Below, piece by piece: positions 8,602 to 16,492 of a stretch of DNA of 33,237 bases. This DNA comes from CAYJEQ01 sp964369235 (lineage in GTDB: Bacteria; Bacillota; Clostridia; Oscillospirales; Ruminococcaceae). Location of the stretch: assembly GCA_964369235.1 (NCBI GenBank), contig CAYJEQ010000021.1:1-33237 (forward strand), in the 5' to 3' direction. The notes beneath the pieces were generated by a model, which made no database searches, was not told the DNA's origin, and was given only the letters and a program-made list of their open reading frames with translations. Position numbers and translations under genes: made by a program. Position 1 is the stretch's first letter; the number at the start of each line of letters is the position of its first letter.

Positions 8602-8602
8602 A

Positions 8603-9862
8603 CTATTTATCTTCTAGTTCTATTATCTCTAGGTCAACCCATAATACACGCTGTTCTTCTACTGTTTTTACAGTGATTTTCATTGTGTTATAGGTAAATG
8701 TTTCTCCTACCTCTGGTATATGACCAATCATCTGGAATGCCCAACCACTTACAGAGTTATAATCACTATCAAAGTTCTTATCCTCTAAATCAAGCTGTTC
8801 TAATAGATCATAAACATTCATATCACCACTTACTAGATAGGTATTATCAGTAATCTGTTGTAGTTCCTGTTCTACCTCTTCGTCCTCGTCCCATATCTCC
8901 CCTACTAGCTCCTCTAGTAGGTCTTCCATAGTTACGATACCCAGTGTACCTCCGTAATCGTCAGTTACTACTGCTAGGTGGGTTTTACTGCGTTTAAATT
9001 CTGTAAGTAGGCTACCTATTGTTTTGGTTTTATGAACATATACTGGTGTGGACAGATGGGATCTTAGATTAAGTTCCTCACCTGATATTAGCCCTTCTAA
9101 TATATCTCTAGTTCTAATTATACCAATTATATTATCAAGATTTTTCTCATACACAGGCATACGACTATATCTCTCTGCCAGCACCTGAGCTATGATTTCC
9201 TCATCACTGTCATTAATATCCAGCGCCACTAAATCCACACGATGGGTTAATACTTCCTGTACCATAATATCATCAAATTCAATAGCAGATTGTACTAACT
9301 CGCTTTCCTGCTCATTTAGTACCCCTTCTTCTTCGATTGTTTCGATGATATACATTAATTCTTGTTCAGTTACCGATGGGTTATTATCATCACTTGCCAT
9401 ATACTTGGCAACTGCGTCTTTAATCTTTACAAAGATAAATACAACTGGGGAGAATAATTTTATAAGGAGTTTTAAAAACCCTGCTGTTTTAAGGGCTACC
9501 ATTTCGCTGTTAGCCTTAGCATAGCTCTTAGGCAAAATCTCTCCAAATATAAGTACAAGAACGGTTGTAAAGGCTGTAGCATAAGCTACCCCACTAGCAC
9601 CAAAAGCTTCGGTGGCAAGTATGGTAGTTATAGAAGCAGAGCTAATATTCACCACATTATTACCTACTAATATAGTAGATAGTGCCTTATCAAAATTCTC
9701 GGCAATCTCCAGTGCAGTATTGGCGTTTTTCACACCATTTTCTTCATAATTCTTCAGCCTAATCTTGTTTACTGAGGAAAAGGCTGTTTCTATACCCGAA
9801 AAGAAAGCAGAACAAATTATTAAAAATGTAAGTACAAAGTACATTATCGGGCCATCGCTCAA
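8603..9862 (-). CDS. CNNM/CorC (HlyC) family membrane protein
   Basis: A member of the CNNM transmembrane plus CBS pair plus CorC_HlyC domain family, linked to Mg2+ or other divalent cation efflux; the older name hemolysin C is misleading. Domains in order: DUF21/CNNM with about four helices (residues 1-180), two CBS motifs (about 205-325, with VVTDDYGGTLGIVTMEDLLEELVGEIWDE typical of the second) and a C-terminal CorC_HlyC domain with DLLEQLDLE and SDYNSVSGWAFQMIGHIPEVGE. At 419 residues it has normal length. The start is TTG at 9860-9862, nine bases after AGGAG; a TGA in the same frame lies just upstream. The gene appears monocistronic with a terminator at 8565-8601. Confidence 0.92.
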   Translation of the reverse strand: MSDGPIMYFVLTFLIICSAFFSGIETAFSSVNKIRLKNYEENGVKNANTALEIAENFDKALSTILVGNNVVNISSASITTILATEAFGASGVAYATAFTTVLVLIFGEILPKSYAKANSEMVALKTAGFLKLLIKLFSPVVFIFVKIKDAVAKYMASDDNNPSVTEQELMYIIETIEEEGVLNEQESELVQSAIEFDDIMVQEVLTHRVDLVALDINDSDEEIIAQVLAERYSRMPVYEKNLDNIIGIIRTRDILEGLISGEELNLRSHLSTPVYVHKTKTIGSLLTEFKRSKTHLAVVTDDYGGTLGIVTMEDLLEELVGEIWDEDEEVEQELQQITDNTYLVSGDMNVYDLLEQLDLEDKNFDSDYNSVSGWAFQMIGHIPEVGETFTYNTMKITVKTVEEQRVLWVDLEIIELEDK

Positions 9863-10041
9863 AGCAAATCACTCCTGTTAATTGAAATTTAGTTAGCTTA
9901 ATATATAAGCCATAGGTTAGTTTATCATACCTTAAATAGAAATATAACTATAAAATATTTCAAATTTATGTATAACAGTTTAATTTTATCAGAAATTAAG
10001 AAAAAATGCAAAGGGTTTTCCCTATTTTTTTAGAAATTTCC

Positions 10042-10078
10042 TTAAGAAAATTCCCCTCCTGCATAACAGGAGGGGGAT
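10042..10078 (-). terminator. Terminator of rpsO-pnp
   Basis: On the minus strand CCCCTCCTG and CAGGAGGGG form a nine-pair GC-rich stem (10053-10061 with 10067-10075) around TTATG. GAATTTTCTT follows. It starts 10 bases after the pnp stop. Confidence 0.85.
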
Positions 10079-10087
10079 TATTAATTA

Positions 10088-12202
10088 TTAGTCCTTGCGC
10101 TTGTTAGCTTCTACTGCTGCTATAGCGTCTTTTCTGGATAGGTTAATTCTGCCCTGATCGTCAATTTCAACTACCTTTACAAGTACCTGATCGCCGATTG
10201 CTACAACATCTTCAACCTTAGCAACTCTCTCCTCAGCTAGTTTGGAGATGTGTACTAGACCTTCTTTACCTGGTGCAATCTCAACAAATGCACCGAAAGC
10301 CATTATTCTTGTTACCTTACCATTGTAGATAGCACCTACTTCTGGATCCTTAGCGATTGTTTCGATAATCATTACTGCACGCTTAGCGCCTTCTAGGTCG
10401 ATACCAGACACAAATACGCTACCGTCGTCCTCAATATCAATCTTAACGCTACAATCTGCGCTAATCTTCTGAATAACCTTACCACCAGAACCGATAACTT
10501 CTCTAATCTTATCTGGGTGGATTTTTAGTGTGAACATCTTAGGTGCATACTCAGATAGCTCTTCTCTGTACTGAGGAATAGCTTTAAGCATTACATCATC
10601 TAGGATGTGTAGTCTTGCTGTACGGCATTTTTCTAGGGATTCTTTAATAACTTCCATAGCTAGACCATCGCTCTTAATATCAACCTGAATAGCTGTGATA
10701 CCTGTATGTGTACCACCAACCTTAAAGTCCATATCGCCGAAGAAATCTTCTAGACCCTGAATATCAAGCATTGTCATCCATCTGTCACCTTCTGTGATTA
10801 GACCACAGGAGATACCAGCAACTGGAGCCTTAATTGGTACACCAGCATCCATTAGAGCTAGTGTAGAACCACAGATAGAACCCTGAGATGTAGAACCGTT
10901 AGAGGATAGAACCTCAGAAACAAGTCTAAAGGAATATGGGAAATCTGCTACATCTGGAATTACAGGTAGTAGCGCTTTTTCAGCTAGCGCACCATGTCCG
11001 ATTTCTCTTCTACCCGCACCTCTGGAAGGTCTTGCTTCACCTACAGAGTAAGATGGGAAGTTGTAGTGGTGCATATAACGCTTGCTGTCTTCTTTATCAA
11101 TACCATCTAGGATCTGAGCTTCTCTCATTGCACCTAGTGTAGCAATTGTCATCACCTGTGTCTGGCCTCTTGTAAACATACCAGAACCATGTACACGAGG
11201 AATTAGTGCAACCTCTGCATCTAGTGGTCTAATTTCGTCCATTCCTCTGCCGTCAACACGCTTGCCCTCGTCTAGTAGCCATCTTCTTACTACATATTTC
11301 TGTAGTTTGTAGATACACTCGCCGATTTCTCCAGCTCTCTCACCGTATACTTCATCGAATTTCTCGTGAATTTCTGTGATTACTGGTGCTAGTCTTGCAT
11401 CTCTTTCGTTCTTGTCATCTGTATCAAGAGCTGCTTTTACTTTATCAATTGCAAATTCCTTAATTGCTTCAAACATTTCAGGATCTACAGTTTTTGTTTC
11501 GTATGTGAATTTTTCCTTGCCGATTTCAGCCTGTACACCTAGGATAAACTGTACCATTTTCTGAACTTCTGCAAATCCTTCTTCGATACCCTTCATCATT
11601 GTAGCTTCGTCAACCTGCTCAGCACCACACTCAAGCATACAAACCTTATGAGCTGTACCAGCTACTGTAAGCTCCATTTTGCTTTTTTCTCTCTGTGCTT
11701 CGTCTGGGTTTACTACGATTTCCCCATCTACTAGACCTACGCTTACACCAGCAATAGGGCCGTTCCATGGAATATCAGAGATAGCTAGTGCAAAAGATGT
11801 ACCAACCATACCTGCTACTTCTGGAGAGTAGTCTGGATCTACGGACATTACTGTCATTACTACTACACAGTCATTTCTCATGTCTGTTGGGAATAGTGGT
11901 CTGATGGATCTATCTACCACACGGGAGGATAGAACAGCTTTTTCTGTAGGTCTGCCTTCTCTTTTTAGGAAAGAGCCTGGGATTTTACCTACTGCATATA
12001 GTTTTTCTTCAAAATCCACAGATAGTGGGAAGAAGTCAATACCGTCTCTTGGCTTCTGGGAAGCTGTAACATTTACTAATACTGTTGTTTCGCCGTAACG
12101 AACTAAACAGGATCCGTTGGATAGACCACACATTTTACCTGTTTCAAATGAAATTTTCTTGCCTGCGAATGTGGTTTCAAATACTCTGAAATTCTCGAAC
12201 AT
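10088..12202 (-). CDS. pnp: Polyribonucleotide nucleotidyltransferase (PNPase)
   Basis: PNPase degrades RNA from the 3' end by phosphorolysis and works as a trimer with the RNA degradosome. Visible domains: first RNase PH-like domain (1-140), alpha-helical linker, second RNase PH domain with the active-site stretch (GSNGSTSQGSICGSTLALMDAGVPI region around 415-440), a KH domain with IREVIGSGGKVI, and a C-terminal S1 domain (GAIYNGKVTRIMAFGAFVEI, GLVHISKL). I put the start at ATG 12202 (MFENFRVF), seven bases after AAAGGA, not at the upstream in-frame ATG at 12232. That gives 704 residues, normal for the family. It lies downstream of rpsO, the conserved order, and is probably cotranscribed. Confidence 0.97.
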   Translation of the reverse strand: MFENFRVFETTFAGKKISFETGKMCGLSNGSCLVRYGETTVLVNVTASQKPRDGIDFFPLSVDFEEKLYAVGKIPGSFLKREGRPTEKAVLSSRVVDRSIRPLFPTDMRNDCVVVMTVMSVDPDYSPEVAGMVGTSFALAISDIPWNGPIAGVSVGLVDGEIVVNPDEAQREKSKMELTVAGTAHKVCMLECGAEQVDEATMMKGIEEGFAEVQKMVQFILGVQAEIGKEKFTYETKTVDPEMFEAIKEFAIDKVKAALDTDDKNERDARLAPVITEIHEKFDEVYGERAGEIGECIYKLQKYVVRRWLLDEGKRVDGRGMDEIRPLDAEVALIPRVHGSGMFTRGQTQVMTIATLGAMREAQILDGIDKEDSKRYMHHYNFPSYSVGEARPSRGAGRREIGHGALAEKALLPVIPDVADFPYSFRLVSEVLSSNGSTSQGSICGSTLALMDAGVPIKAPVAGISCGLITEGDRWMTMLDIQGLEDFFGDMDFKVGGTHTGITAIQVDIKSDGLAMEVIKESLEKCRTARLHILDDVMLKAIPQYREELSEYAPKMFTLKIHPDKIREVIGSGGKVIQKISADCSVKIDIEDDGSVFVSGIDLEGAKRAVMIIETIAKDPEVGAIYNGKVTRIMAFGAFVEIAPGKEGLVHISKLAEERVAKVEDVVAIGDQVLVKVVEIDDQGRINLSRKDAIAAVEANKRKD

Positions 12203-12398
12203 ATTAATTTCCTTTCTTTCACAACTGCTCATGCAGTCTGTTTACTTCTCCTACATAGGCTATCTATTTATCCTTGTAGGCTTTTTTATTTATAAGTTAT
12301 GGAGCTCATAGCAATAAACTCTTACCCCGAAATATCGGATTAACAGTTCACTGCTACCCCTCCCTAACCTATTTTTCATATGGAATAATCATAGTTTG

Positions 12399-12426
12399 AA
12401 AGGCAGGTGTAATGACACCTGCCTTT
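12399..12426 (-). terminator. Intergenic hairpin between rpsO and pnp
   Basis: AAAGGCAGGTGT pairs perfectly with ACACCTGCCTTT around AATG. On the minus strand only TTT follows, so termination is likely partial. In other bacteria the rpsO-pnp spacer holds an attenuating terminator and an RNase III processing hairpin used in PNPase autoregulation; a similar role is inferred from position. Confidence 0.65.
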
Positions 12427-12438
12427 TGAAAACCATAA

Positions 12439-12705
12439 TTACTTACGAAGACCTAGTTTCGCAATGATTGCACGGTAACGAGTAATGTCTTTCTTCATTA
12501 GGTAGTTAAGAAGGTTTCTTCTTTTACCAACCATTTTTAGTAGACCACGTCTGGAGTGATGATCCTTCTTATGAGTCTTAAGGTGACCTGTTAGGTCGTT
12601 AATTCTCTTTGTAAGGATTGCAATCTGAACTTCTGGTGAACCAGTGTCGTTCTCGTGTGTTTTGTTAGCTTCGATAACTAAGTTTTTGTCTTCTTTTAGT
12701 AGCAT
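12439..12705 (-). CDS. rpsO: 30S ribosomal protein S15
   Basis: S15 binds the central domain of 16S rRNA early in 30S assembly. The conserved THENDTGSPEVQIAIL and KKDHHSRRGLLKMVGKRRNLLNYL segments make identification certain. Two in-frame ATGs are possible. The upstream one (12714) is only one base from AGAAAGG, whereas the one at 12705 is about 10 bases away and yields 88 residues, the usual S15 length, so I chose the latter. Leucine codons here are 7 CTA, 5 CTT and 1 TTA. A hairpin (TTTAAAAC/GTTTTAAA, 12728-12746) lies immediately upstream of the binding site and could take part in S15 autoregulation. Confidence 0.96.
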   Translation of the reverse strand: MLLKEDKNLVIEANKTHENDTGSPEVQIAILTKRINDLTGHLKTHKKDHHSRRGLLKMVGKRRNLLNYLMKKDITRYRAIIAKLGLRK

Positions 12706-12727
12706 ATTAGCCATACCTTTCTGCTGG

Positions 12728-12746
12728 TTTAAAACATTGTTTTAAA
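12728..12746 (-). promoter_or_regulatory. Hairpin next to the rpsO ribosome binding site
   Basis: TTTAAAAC and GTTTTAAA form an eight-pair AT-rich stem around ATT, just upstream of the AGAAAGG site of rpsO on the minus strand. S15 represses its own translation through 5' leader structures in several phyla. Whether this hairpin belongs to such an element is inference; the motif itself was not identified. Confidence 0.35.
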
Positions 12747-12882
12747 CTATCACCTTTAAATTTTTTATATACGCCGTCATCTTAGTAAAGGGTGGTGATT
12801 CACTGTATAAGCAAAGCCCCTAAACCATGAAAACGGTCATACTCTTTTATATTATAACTAATTTATATATTAGCTATATTTG

Positions 12883-12949
12883 CTATTATGATAAACACCA
12901 TCTGATTTAAATCATGTGTATTAACTTAACGGTGTTTATTATATCACAA
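12883..12949 (-). repeat. Promoter-bearing inverted repeat, copy A
   Basis: Left arm CTATTATGATAAACACC (12883-12899) faces right arm GGTGTTTATTATATCACAA (12931-12949), 31 bases apart. The loop contains the palindrome TGATTTAAATCA (12903-12914). On the minus strand the right arm reads TTGTGATATAATAAACACC and so contains an extended -10 element TGATATAAT pointing toward rpsO. Its left arm is identical over 17 bases to that of copy B. Confidence 0.85.
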
Positions 12950-13032
12950 CTTCGTAGAAATTTGATATAATTTGCCATTAAGGCATGGAGCAATGGCTTG
13001 CTACGCAAGCATGGCGTATATGCCTAGGCATT
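12950..13032. other. Segment dense in short inverted repeats between repeat copies A and B
   Basis: This 83-base spacer is richer in G+C than its surroundings. It holds GCCATT/AATGGC (12974-12979 with 12992-12997), GCTTGC/GCAAGC (12996-13001 with 13005-13010, loop TAC), AGGCAT/ATGCCT (12981-12986 with 13020-13025), the palindrome TGCCTAGGCA (13021-13030) and a direct repeat GCATGG. Several of these pairings exclude one another. If transcribed from the promoter at 13086-13114 it would be part of the rpsO leader. It may be a structured RNA or the core of a small repeat element. No protein is encoded. Confidence 0.45.
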
Positions 13033-13097
13033 CTATTATGATAAACACCTTGTGATTTAAACCTTTTGGAGTATCAACGGTGTTTATTATATCATAA
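13033..13097 (-). repeat. Promoter-bearing inverted repeat, copy B
   Basis: Left arm CTATTATGATAAACACC (13033-13049) faces right arm GGTGTTTATTATATCATAA (13079-13097), 29 bases apart; TGATTTAAA and AACGGTGTTTATTATATCA are shared with copy A. Read on the minus strand, the right arm contains TTATGATATAATAAACAC (13080-13097), an exact 18-base match to copy C at 26739-26756. Confidence 0.85.
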
Positions 13098-13114
13098 AGA
13101 GATTTAATTGTAAA
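13086..13114 (-). promoter_or_regulatory. Strong candidate promoter for rpsO-pnp
   Basis: On the minus strand TTTACA (13109-13114) and a consensus TATAAT (13086-13091) are 17 bases apart, and TG precedes the -10 box by one base. Transcription would start near 13079, inside the right arm of repeat copy B. The leader to rpsO would be about 370 bases and would include repeat copy A, which carries a second extended -10 element. Confidence 0.65.
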
Positions 13115-13121
13115 TACATAT

Positions 13122-15428
13122 TTAATTATAATTTACAGTTATTTTACCCTTATCCGCTGACATTGATACAGAAATTATTATTTCCTGTGGCTCATCTCCA
13201 GATTTTTCCACTAGTATCATGCAGATTGCATCTTCAATCTCTTTACGGATATATCGTCTGATTGCTCTAGCGCCATTTCTATCTCCGATGGTTTCTTTAG
13301 CAATTAGTGCTGTTACTTCATCATTCCAGCTTAGCTTAATGCCTCGCTCGCCCATTGGAGCTACAAGCTCGGTTAACATCAGTCCTGATATTTTACTGTA
13401 GTCTTCCTCAGTAAGTGGCGCAAATACCACTATTTCATCAACTCTTGCAATAAACTCAGGTCGTAGGAAATCTCTCAGAGCCTTATGTGCTTTATCCCCT
13501 GCCATCTTAGCTGGCTGTTTGTCAAAGCCCAGTCCGTTCTCTTTAATATTACTACCTGCATTAGAAGTCATTACAACTACTGTATTTTCAAAGGACACTA
13601 TTCTACCATGGGAATCGGTTATTTTACCTTCGTCTAAAATCTGTAGTAGAATATTTAATACATCTGGGTGTGCCTTTTCTATTTCATCAAAAAGCACTAC
13701 AGAGTAAGGTTTTCTTCTTACTTTTTCTGTTAGCTGTCCAGCCTCGTCATAACCTACATACCCTGGAGGTGAACCGACTATTCTTGATACAGAGTGTTTC
13801 TCCATAAACTCAGACATATCCAGTCTAATTAGTGGATCTGTATTGCTAAATAACTCAGATGCTAGCACCTTAACAAGCTCGGTTTTACCTACACCTGTTG
13901 GCCCTACAAATATAAATGATGCTGGTCTCGCTCTCCCTGTAATCTGCACTCGAGATCTTAAAACTGCTTTAGCTACTAACTCTACAGCTTCGTCCTGTCC
14001 GATTATCTTTTCTTTTAACACTGTGTCTAGTTTACCAACCTTAGCCATTTCGCTTTCTTTAATCTTGCTTGCTGGTATTCCTGTCCATAGCTCGATTACT
14101 CTTGCTAGGTCATCTACTGTTACCTCTCTCCCTAGGGCTAGAGGCTCTATGTCTTTTAACTGGCTTTCGATGTAGATTTTTTCTGCTCTGACTTTTGCTA
14201 GTTTCTCATAGTCGTCGGTGTTATTTCTCTCCATCTCTTCCATCTGTTCTACTACATTCTTAAGCTCCTTATTAAGCTGATCTAGCTTATTAAGGCTTTC
14301 ATTTTCTAAGGTGCTACAGGAACAAGCCTCGTCTAATAAATCTATTGCTTTATCTGGAAGGTATCTATCGGTGATATATCTCTCACTCATTATTACCGTT
14401 CGTCTTGCGATATCTTCACTAACTTTTACCCTATGGTAGCTTTCGTAGTAACTCTTAATTCCTTTGATTACCTCAATGGCATCTGCTATAGATGGCTCCT
14501 CAATCTTTACAGGCTGAAATCTTCTCTCTAAGGCAGCATCTTTTTCAATATGCTTTCTATACTCGTTAAATGTGGTAGCACCTATAACCTGTATCTCTCC
14601 TCTAGAAAGTGCTGGTTTTAGGATATTTGCTGCATTCATGGAGCCTTCAGAATCCCCTACTCCCACAAGATTGTGTATCTCATCTATAAATAGAATAATA
14701 TTGCCATCTTCTTTAATCTCTTCTACAAGACCTTTAACCCTACTCTCAAACTGTCCTCTAAACTGTGTCCCTGCTACTAAGGCAGTTAAATCCAGCATAA
14801 ACAGTTCTTTCTCAGCAAGTCTAGGTGGTACATTACCATCTGCTAGCCTAATAGCAATACCCTCAGCCACAGCAGTTTTACCAACACCTGGCTCACCAAT
14901 TAAGCAAGGATTGTTTTTTGTTCTTCTATTAAGTATCTGCATTACTCGGTAAATCTCTTCATCCCTACCGATTATGCTGTCTAGTTTGCCTTTTCTAGCT
15001 TTTTTAGTTAGATTTTCGCAGTAGGCATCTAGGTGCTTGCGTTTTTTCTTATCTCTGCGATCTTCTTCTCTTGCCTTGGTGCTGGTTTCTTTAGTTTTGC
15101 TTTTTTCCACCTCTGGCAGGACTAGTTCATCGCTGGACTTAATGTTACCAGGATCATTTACCCCAAAAAGATTTTGTAGAAATGGGAAGGTTTGTGCCCC
15201 ACCTAATTCAAAATCATCATCACCCATTAAATCCATCATCTGATTGCTCATTGTTTCAATGTCTTCATCAGAGATACCCATCTTATCCACCAGTTCTTTT
15301 ACCTGTGGAATATTAAGTTCCTTAGCACATTGCAGGCATACGCCCTCATTAATTGTCTGTCCATTTTCCAGTCTTGTCATAAATAGAACAGCCATACGCT
15401 TATTACAGCGACTACACATCATATTCAT
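13122..15428 (-). CDS. clpE: Zinc-finger AAA+ unfoldase of the ClpE/ClpC group
   Basis: A two-ring Hsp100 ATPase that unfolds proteins for ClpP. An N-terminal C4 zinc finger (C5, C8, C31, C34) replaces the usual ClpC N-domain, as in ClpE. A charged linker (about 92-135) follows. NBD1 has Walker A GEPGVGKT at 178-185 and Walker B ILFIDE at 245-250; a short coiled-coil middle domain is at about 372-428; NBD2 has Walker A GPTGVGKT at 509-516 and VVLFDE at 577-582. The ClpP-docking loop LGF is at 633-635. It has 768 residues. AGAAAGG lies 14 bases before the ATG, somewhat far. No ctsR, mcsA or mcsB is adjacent and I see no CtsR heptad operator upstream. ClpE is preferred over ClpC because of the zinc finger and missing Clp_N repeats. 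Confidence 0.88.
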   Translation of the reverse strand: MNMMCSRCNKRMAVLFMTRLENGQTINEGVCLQCAKELNIPQVKELVDKMGISDEDIETMSNQMMDLMGDDDFELGGAQTFPFLQNLFGVNDPGNIKSSDELVLPEVEKSKTKETSTKAREEDRRDKKKRKHLDAYCENLTKKARKGKLDSIIGRDEEIYRVMQILNRRTKNNPCLIGEPGVGKTAVAEGIAIRLADGNVPPRLAEKELFMLDLTALVAGTQFRGQFESRVKGLVEEIKEDGNIILFIDEIHNLVGVGDSEGSMNAANILKPALSRGEIQVIGATTFNEYRKHIEKDAALERRFQPVKIEEPSIADAIEVIKGIKSYYESYHRVKVSEDIARRTVIMSERYITDRYLPDKAIDLLDEACSCSTLENESLNKLDQLNKELKNVVEQMEEMERNNTDDYEKLAKVRAEKIYIESQLKDIEPLALGREVTVDDLARVIELWTGIPASKIKESEMAKVGKLDTVLKEKIIGQDEAVELVAKAVLRSRVQITGRARPASFIFVGPTGVGKTELVKVLASELFSNTDPLIRLDMSEFMEKHSVSRIVGSPPGYVGYDEAGQLTEKVRRKPYSVVLFDEIEKAHPDVLNILLQILDEGKITDSHGRIVSFENTVVVMTSNAGSNIKENGLGFDKQPAKMAGDKAHKALRDFLRPEFIARVDEIVVFAPLTEEDYSKISGLMLTELVAPMGERGIKLSWNDEVTALIAKETIGDRNGARAIRRYIRKEIEDAICMILVEKSGDEPQEIIISVSMSADKGKITVNYN

Positions 15429-15796
15429 ATATATTAACCATACCTTTCTAGGGTATAAGAAAGTTTATCAACTGTATATTTTAAGCTATTTTAAACTTTC
15501 CATTAAGGTTTATTTTAAACCTACCCTTAACTAGAGGAGTAATCTCCAATCTAGCCTAATGATGAAATTTCTAAATAAAACTACAATCCCATAAGACATA
15601 AAGTATATGGGATTGTAGCTATTAAAATATATTACTAAATCCATTAATCCAATATCTAATTGACTTATAACATAAACTAACTATTATAAACTAATCATAG
15701 CATATAAATATAATTAACACCCAGGCTACTGATATTTATAAGATGATATATTTTGTTATTATATCATATGAATATGTCGTAATAAATAATTAAATG
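15429..15796. other. Intergenic region between clpE and pgsA
   Basis: This 368-base AT-rich stretch holds no gene. It contains the AT-rich inverted repeat AAGGTTTATTTTAAACCT (15505-15522), the terminator hairpin at 15581-15618 and a weak inverted repeat ATGATATA/TATATCAT (about 15743-15768). No convincing clpE promoter was found by eye; TTAATG with TAAAAT 17 bases downstream on the minus strand is the best but weak. Confidence 0.6.
15570..15618 (-). terminator. Terminator downstream of pgsA
   Basis: CTACAATCCCATA (15581-15593) pairs perfectly with TATGGGATTGTAG (15606-15618). On the minus strand the stem is followed by TTTTATTTAG. It would end transcription of pgsA about 180 bases after its stop and before clpE. 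Confidence 0.8.
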
Positions 15797-16342
15797 TTAA
15801 ATACTTTCTTTAGTATTTAGTAGTTTAAAGAATACTGGTATATACATAAGTAGTGAAAAAGCAGAAAATACTGCCATAAACACTAACATATAAACCACAA
15901 CACCTTCTAACCTTACATTAAACACTAGAAGTGCTATGCTTATAGCGTAAAAAACAATAGTATAAAGTTTCCCAAACCATAGGGAACCAGAGACTTTTCT
16001 ACCATTACTAATTAAAACCCATGCACCACTCATAACTATTATTTCCTTTACTACAAAGAAAACAAGTAGCATTCTGTGTTCAAAAGACACCATCCACAAA
16101 CACCCACATACTGCAAAAACGGTTATCTTATCTGCTAGAGGATCTAGGACTTTACCTAGCTCACTAACCATATTAAACTTTCTTGCAATATATCCATCTA
16201 GCACATCAGTGATACCGGATATAATTAATATGAGTGCTGGAATAACATAGTCACCTGTTTCTAATGATAGCATAAATTGCCACACAAAAAATGGAACCAT
16301 CACTATTCTGGAAGCTGTTAAAATATTAGGAATATTATTCAT
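15797..16342 (-). CDS. pgsA: CDP-diacylglycerol--glycerol-3-phosphate 3-phosphatidyltransferase
   Basis: This enzyme makes phosphatidylglycerol phosphate from CDP-diacylglycerol and glycerol 3-phosphate, the committed step to phosphatidylglycerol and cardiolipin, in the membrane. The CDP-alcohol phosphatidyltransferase motif is complete: D46-x2-D49-G50-x2-A53-R54-x8-G63-x3-D67-x3-D71. Helices flank it, including about residues 10-30, 75-100 and 120-170. The length of 181 residues is usual. The family includes other CDP-alcohol transferases, but the N-terminal NIPNILTASRI is the PgsA signature. The ribosome site before ATG is weak (GGTGGTG). A promoter candidate of its own lies at 16423-16451. 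Confidence 0.94.
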   Translation of the reverse strand: MNNIPNILTASRIVMVPFFVWQFMLSLETGDYVIPALILIISGITDVLDGYIARKFNMVSELGKVLDPLADKITVFAVCGCLWMVSFEHRMLLVFFVVKEIIVMSGAWVLISNGRKVSGSLWFGKLYTIVFYAISIALLVFNVRLEGVVVYMLVFMAVFSAFSLLMYIPVFFKLLNTKESI

Positions 16343-16422
16343 AAAAACACCACCATTCTCTGTAAATGAGTGTAACTGTTTATACTGATATTGCCTATAA
16401 TAATTTTAACATTTTTTTACTT

Positions 16423-16451
16423 AAAATACAAGCTTTATAAGATTTTGTCAA
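16423..16451 (-). promoter_or_regulatory. Candidate promoter for pgsA
   Basis: On the minus strand a perfect TTGACA (16446-16451) is followed after 17 bases by TATTTT (16423-16428). It is located in the 150-base gap between the cvpA-like gene and pgsA, the largest gap in the minus-strand block from ruvC to pgsA. Confidence 0.6.
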
Positions 16452-16492
16452 ACTAAAGTGTTTATTTGTTATTCTCTGACAATAACTACTAG

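Noticed and set aside
12883..13097. Insertion sequence remnant
   Set aside because: There is no transposase fragment and no clear target-site duplication; kept as a repeat of unknown kind rather than called a mobile element.
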